This document shows, in pieces, positions 60,057 through 64,000 of a stretch of DNA of 64,000 nucleotides. Below the pieces are notes generated by a model, which had not been told where the DNA came from, did no database searches, and saw only the letters and a program-made list of their open reading frames with translations. A program made the translations under genes and the position numbers. Source of the DNA: Micromonospora_G sp044901685 (GTDB lineage: Bacteria; Actinomycetota; Actinomycetes; Mycobacteriales; Micromonosporaceae); NCBI RefSeq assembly GCF_044901685.1, contig NZ_JBJDPS010000001.1, positions 1,116,001 through 1,180,000 of the forward strand. The letters run 5' to 3'. Numbering within the stretch: position 1 is the stretch's first letter; each line of letters opens with the position of its first letter.

Positions 60057-60326
60057 TCAGTCCTCGGCGGCCCGGGATTTGGCCTGGAGGCTGCGGACGA
60101 GGTCGGCGACGCTCCGGATGCTGGTGAAGTTCTCCGGGGTGAACTCGGCGTCGGTGATGGTGATGCCGAACGTGTTCTCGCACTGGACCCGCAACTCGAC
60201 GAAGCCGAGGGAGTCCAGCCCGAAGTCGGTACGCAGCCGGTCGTCAGGGGTCATCCGGTCGGCCGGAACCTCGACGAACAGATCGGTGACCAGCATGGTT
60301 TCGATGGTTCGCTCGATGTCGCTCAC
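60057..60326 (-). CDS. Acyl carrier protein
   Basis: An 89-residue ACP. The site is RTDFGLDSLGFVELRVQCEN, with Ser in DSL, and a helix PENFTSIRSVADLVRSLQ. It is more like type II fatty-acid/aryl-polyene ACPs than the PCPs elsewhere in the operon. GTG 60326 has AGGAGAGC upstream. It sits 13 bases after the KS-AT gene, which has no carrier of its own. Confidence 0.92.
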   Translation of the reverse strand: MSDIERTIETMLVTDLFVEVPADRMTPDDRLRTDFGLDSLGFVELRVQCENTFGITITDAEFTPENFTSIRSVADLVRSLQAKSRAAED

Positions 60327-60339
60327 GGAAGTCGCTCTC

Positions 60340-62574
60340 CTAGGTCGGGGAAACCGGGTGGGGCACCAGGTAGGGGCGTCGCTCGAACGGGTACGTGGGC
60401 AGGTGCAGTCGGCGCCGTCGTTCGCCGGCGTGCAGGGCTGCGAGGTCGACGGTCGCTCCGGCCGTCCAGAGCCGACCGATCGCGGCGAGCACTGTCCGTA
60501 CGCCGGTCGGTGACCGCCCGGGCTCGTCCAGCAGGTCGACGGCGACCGACTCGAAGCCGACATCGGAGGCGGGCGTTGCCGGCCACCGCGCCCCGATGTG
60601 TACGACGATCTGCCCCGGCGCGCCGTCCAGCGCGGCCGGAACGTCGCAGAGCAGTGGCCCCCCGGCGGTGGCGCCGGCTTCGGCTTCGGTCTCCACGGCG
60701 ATCACGCGGCCGGCGTCGGCCGGGCCCAACGCGGCGGCGACGGCTGCCGCGCAGCGGGCGCCGAGCCCCTGCCCGGCCACGACGTCGGGACGCAGACCCC
60801 AGGACATCAGCAGCCCCGCGGTCGCGTACTGCACGGCGAGGTGCGCCACGGGCGTGCTTTCCGCGTCCGCGAGTAGCGCCCGGCGGAGGTCGTGGCCGAC
60901 GAGCGGGTGTGCGGCTTCGGCGATCTCGTCCAGGTGGGCGCGGAACGTTGGCTCCGCGCCGTGGATCGCGGCGACGGTGCCGGTCCGGCCCGCGTCGGGC
61001 TCGGCGAAGAGGAACACGACGCGCGGTCGTCGTGCGCCGCCCCGGCCGTGCGCGCACTCCGGGCTCCCGCGCAGGGTCGCGACAGCCCCGGGTACGTCCG
61101 CGGCGACCACGAACTGGCGTTCGGGATGCATCGCCCGGCCGGTCCGCAGGGTCCAGGCGACGTCGGCGAGGTCGGCGCCCGGATGCTGTTCGAGATGGTC
61201 GGCGAGCCTGCGGGCGACGTCCTCGAGCGCGGGCCCGGTCCGAGCCGAGAGGACCAGCAACTGCTCCGGTCGCCCCGGGGCCGTCGGGAGCGCGGCCGGC
61301 GGCTCGGCGACCACGGCGTGGGCGTTGGTGCCGCCGACCGCGATCACGTTCGTGGCGCCGATCCGGGTCCGTCCTCCGGACTCCCACACGACGGTCCGGT
61401 CGTTGACGACGAACGGGGAGGACGCGAAGTCGATCGCCGGGTTCGGCTCGCTGAAGTTCAGGCTGGCCGGAAGCACACCGCGTTCCACGCAGAGCACCGT
61501 CTTGATCAGTCCGACGATGCCGGCGGCGGCGTCGGCGTGGCCGACGTTGCCCTTGACCGATCCGATGCGGCAGTACCCGGTCTGGTCCGTGCTCTGGCGG
61601 AACGCCCTGGTCAGCCCGGCCACCTCGACCGGATCACCGAGCGCGGTGCCGGTGCCGTGCGCCTCGACGTAGCCGATCTCGTCGGCGTCGACACCGGCCA
61701 CCAGGTGAGCGGTGCGGGCGACCCCGGCCAGCCCGGCCACGCTCGGTGCGTGGAAACCCATCTTGCGCCGGCCGTCGTTGTTCACCGCGGTGCCACGGAT
61801 GACCGCGTGCACGTGGTCACCGTCGCTGCGCGCCTCGGCGAGCGGCCGGAGCACCACCAGGCCCACCGCGCTCGCCCGTACGGTGCCACGGCCCCGCGCG
61901 TCGAACGGACGACAGCGCCCGTCGTCGGCGAAGATGTCGTCCGGGTCGTGACCCAGCGTCGGGATCGCGGCCAGCACCGAGGCGCCACCGGCGATCGCCA
62001 TCTCGCAGTCGCCCGCGAGCAGTGAGCCGATGGCGAGGTGCACCGCCACCAGGGACGAGGAACAGGCTGACTGCACCGCCATGGCCGGCCCGGTCAGGCC
62101 GAGTTTGTACGCGATCCGGGTGGCGAGGAAGTCGACGTCGTTTCCCTGCTGGACGCGGGTGTCCGGCAACGGGACGCCACGAGCCCGTCCCCAGGCCCGG
62201 ACATGGGCGGCGTGATCGGTGATGGACCCGCCGACGAAGACGCCGGTCGAGAGGCGCTCCGGGCCGCCGTGTCCGGCCCGCTCGAGAGACTCGTGCGCGC
62301 ACTCCAGCAGCAGCCGGTGCTGCGGATCCATGATCAGGGCGTCCTCGGGCGAGTAGTCGAAGTAGTCGGCGTCGAAGAGGTCCGGGTCGCCCAGCAGACC
62401 GTAGGACGGCACGTGCCCGTCCGCCGTCGGAAGTTGGTCGGACAGCACCGACACCGACTCCGTGCCGTTGCGGAGGTTGTCCCAGAAGGTCTCGACGTCG
62501 GGCGCTCCGGGGAAACGGCCGGCCATGGCCGTGACGGCGACAAATCCGCTGTCGTCAACGTCCTCAGTGCTCAT
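60340..62574 (-). CDS. Type I PKS: KS with degenerate AT, no carrier
   Basis: A 744-residue protein, first of the operon. The KS (about 10-430) is complete: MAVQSACSSSLVAVHLAIGS, YVEAHGTGTALGD and GSVKGNVGHADAAAG. The AT remnant starts VVFLFAEPDAGRTG, and the nucleophile motif GHSxG reads AGQGLGA, so Ser is missing; the following His-containing lobe is also absent. It ends with a post-AT linker (HLPTYPFERRPYLVPHPV). It probably works with the ACP at 60057. ATG 62574 has CCGGAGACC upstream. Confidence 0.9.
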   Translation of the reverse strand: MSTEDVDDSGFVAVTAMAGRFPGAPDVETFWDNLRNGTESVSVLSDQLPTADGHVPSYGLLGDPDLFDADYFDYSPEDALIMDPQHRLLLECAHESLERAGHGGPERLSTGVFVGGSITDHAAHVRAWGRARGVPLPDTRVQQGNDVDFLATRIAYKLGLTGPAMAVQSACSSSLVAVHLAIGSLLAGDCEMAIAGGASVLAAIPTLGHDPDDIFADDGRCRPFDARGRGTVRASAVGLVVLRPLAEARSDGDHVHAVIRGTAVNNDGRRKMGFHAPSVAGLAGVARTAHLVAGVDADEIGYVEAHGTGTALGDPVEVAGLTRAFRQSTDQTGYCRIGSVKGNVGHADAAAGIVGLIKTVLCVERGVLPASLNFSEPNPAIDFASSPFVVNDRTVVWESGGRTRIGATNVIAVGGTNAHAVVAEPPAALPTAPGRPEQLLVLSARTGPALEDVARRLADHLEQHPGADLADVAWTLRTGRAMHPERQFVVAADVPGAVATLRGSPECAHGRGGARRPRVVFLFAEPDAGRTGTVAAIHGAEPTFRAHLDEIAEAAHPLVGHDLRRALLADAESTPVAHLAVQYATAGLLMSWGLRPDVVAGQGLGARCAAAVAAALGPADAGRVIAVETEAEAGATAGGPLLCDVPAALDGAPGQIVVHIGARWPATPASDVGFESVAVDLLDEPGRSPTGVRTVLAAIGRLWTAGATVDLAALHAGERRRRLHLPTYPFERRPYLVPHPVSPT

Positions 62575-62924
62575 ATCTCGGTCTCCGGGCGGGATCGATC
62601 GGGACGCCGGCACAACGGATGTGGCGTCGAACAGGCAATCACTCACAGAAATGTCTGACGCAATGCCGGTTGGAGCGTAACCGTACGTCCGTACGTTCAC
62701 AGGAGAGAAGCAAGTTAACATCAGGCAGACATCTAGTGATGCCGATGACCGGTCTCGTGCACATTGGTCTTTGACTTATCCGACGCCACGGCTTGACAAG
62801 ACACCCACCCACTGGATCTAGTGAGAATGGGTCGCCCATCCGGTCGCCACGCGATCACAAAGCGTGATCAATCGCCGGGTCGGCAATCTCTTTCGAATTC
62901 CCGCAGCACCCACCACAAAGGAAG
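62575..62924. promoter_or_regulatory. Divergent promoter region of the biosynthetic operon and MFS gene
   Basis: No gene. On the plus strand TTGACA (62793-62798) is followed after 18 bases by TCTAGT, a possible promoter for the MFS gene. CGTACG-TC-CGTACG (62682-62695) is a compact palindromic repeat on the operon side and a candidate operator of TetR type. No regulator gene is adjacent in the window. Confidence 0.5.
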
Positions 62925-62927
62925 ATG

Positions 62928-64000
62928 ATGCCCAAGACGACCGGGTGGCGATCGTCCCTGCGGCGCAGCCTCTGGGCCGTCGCGGACTACCGCAATCTCT
63001 GGCTGTCCCAGACCACCAGCCTGTTCGGCACCGGCATCACCCTGCTGGCCCTGCCGCTGGTGGCGCTGCTCGCCCTCGACGCGACACCGTTCGAGATCGG
63101 CCTGCTCTGGGCCGTCGAGTACCTGCCGATCCTGCTGGTCGGACTCCCCGCGGGTGTGTGGGTGGAACGGTTGCCGATGCGCGCGGTGATGATCACGGCC
63201 GACCTGATCCGGGCGGTGGCACTGCTCGCCGTGCCGGTCGCGCTGGCCACGGATGTCCTCAGCATGCCGCTGCTGTACGTCGTGACCTTCGTCATCGGCC
63301 TGGGCACGCTGTTCTACGACGTCGCGCAACTGTCGATCCTGCCCACCCTGGTCGCCCAGGACCGCCTCGTCGACGCCAACGGGAAGCTGGAGCTGTCCCG
63401 CTCGGTCTCGCAGATCGGCAGCCCGGCCGTGGGCGGCCTGATGGTGCAGTTGCTCACTGCCCCGCTCGCGGTGCTCGCCGACGCGGTCACCTACCTGTCG
63501 TCGGCGTACTACGTCCTCCGCGTCCGCAAGCCGGCGCCGGTGGACCGACCGGCCGAGAGGAACAGCCTCCGCGAGGACATCCGCGAGGGCATGCGCTTTG
63601 TCTTCGGCCACCCGCTGATGCGCCCACTGCTGTTGTGCGCGACACTCGCCGAACTCGCGTCCGCGATCATCCTTGCCCTGCAGGTGGTCTTCGCGACCGA
63701 GGAACTGTCGCTGAGCCCTGCCGTGATCGGTGTCGCGTTGGCGGTCGGCAACGGCGGCGGTGTGGTCGGGGCGCTCGTGGCGGAGCCGCTCGCACGCCGC
63801 TTCGGCACCGGAGTCACCTTCATGGTCTCGATCGTGCTGTTCACCGCCGGATCGGCCGTCCTGCCGATTTCCACCGGGCCGGTGACATTCGCATCGGGAA
63901 TGTTCGTCGCCTACCTCGGCGCATTCATCTTCAACGTCCTCCAGGTGAGTCTGTGTCAGGCGGTGACCCCGCCGAACCTCTTGGGCCGGATGAATTCCGT
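62928..64000 (+). CDS. MFS transporter, truncated by window end
   Basis: An open frame of 357 codons to the last base. TM1 and onwards: YRNLWLSQTTSLFGTGITLL, then LPILLVGLPAGVWVERLPMR, typical of the MFS_3/enterobactin-exporter-like branch. A cytoplasmic loop (DREDIREGMRFVFGHPLM-like region) precedes the second half. Start ATG 62928 or 62925, with AAAGGA upstream. Divergent from the operon, it is the likely second exporter or self-resistance pump. Confidence 0.9.
   Translation, partial: MPKTTGWRSSLRRSLWAVADYRNLWLSQTTSLFGTGITLLALPLVALLALDATPFEIGLLWAVEYLPILLVGLPAGVWVERLPMRAVMITADLIRAVALLAVPVALATDVLSMPLLYVVTFVIGLGTLFYDVAQLSILPTLVAQDRLVDANGKLELSRSVSQIGSPAVGGLMVQLLTAPLAVLADAVTYLSSAYYVLRVRKPAPVDRPAERNSLREDIREGMRFVFGHPLMRPLLLCATLAELASAIILALQVVFATEELSLSPAVIGVALAVGNGGGVVGALVAEPLARRFGTGVTFMVSIVLFTAGSAVLPISTGPVTFASGMFVAYLGAFIFNVLQVSLCQAVTPPNLLGRMNS

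Overview
The window is high-GC actinomycete DNA. Third codon positions are almost all G or C. GTG starts and leaderless-looking starts are common, and the repertoire is SARP/AfsR regulator, F420-type oxidoreductase, LacI-like operators, secreted glycosidases and NRPS/PKS. It most resembles Micromonosporaceae. That placement is inference from style and gene content; no rRNA, tRNA, CRISPR array, transposase or replication origin was seen.

Layout. 1-5.5 kb: tail of an aldo/keto reductase, an F420/flavin oxidoreductase, a secreted sugar-isomerase-like protein with a LacI-type palindrome upstream, and a GH15 glucoamylase/trehalase gene coupled to an SDR dehydrogenase. 5.7-14.8 kb: one giant secreted SpvB/RHS (Tc-toxin-like) protein with a GIY-YIG-like C-terminal tip, followed by a frame-shifted Imm26-like immunity gene. 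14.9-29.4 kb: a SARP/NB-ARC/TPR regulator and a run of single metabolic genes (DUF4240, MarR, alpha/beta hydrolases, MFS pump, cNMP-binding FAD reductase, MsrA, PLP aminotransferase, metallo-hydrolase, TmrB-like kinase, OsmC, GntR), with several decayed fragments. 29.7-42.7 kb: secreted proteins (CBM5/12-like protein, GH43, M1 peptidase), membrane proteins (DUF389, a double-length LtrA), LysR, a HAD-like protein, cyanase, a methyltransferase, a 32-residue all-acidic microprotein with a consensus promoter, and a beta-lactamase-family pseudogene.

42.8-62.6 kb is the main feature: one minus-strand, 13-gene, about 19.8 kb biosynthetic operon, most junctions being 4-base ATGA/GTGA overlaps. In transcription order: KS with a degenerate AT, ACP, class III aminotransferase, hot-dog thioesterase, FabZ-like dehydratase, KS, a short KS-like protein without active-site Cys, an AMP-ligase, a stand-alone adenylation protein, C-PCP, free PCP, KS-AT-PCP, and a final C-A-PCP-TE protein carrying its own C-terminal MFS transporter. 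The final A domain has a cysteine-type code. The dehydratase/KS/KS-like/ligase/thioesterase set resembles aryl-polyene-type (type II, highly reducing) machinery joined to an NRPS/PKS line. A second MFS transporter starts divergently at 62928 and runs off the window.

Working model (inference): the type II set builds an acyl chain on the ACP, the aminotransferase may install an amino group, the C/A/PCP proteins extend it, the last module adds Cys, and the Cys-nucleophile TE releases the product next to a fused exporter. Both AT domains look non-functional, and no ketoreductase, working malonyl-AT or phosphopantetheinyl transferase is in view, so these must come from elsewhere.
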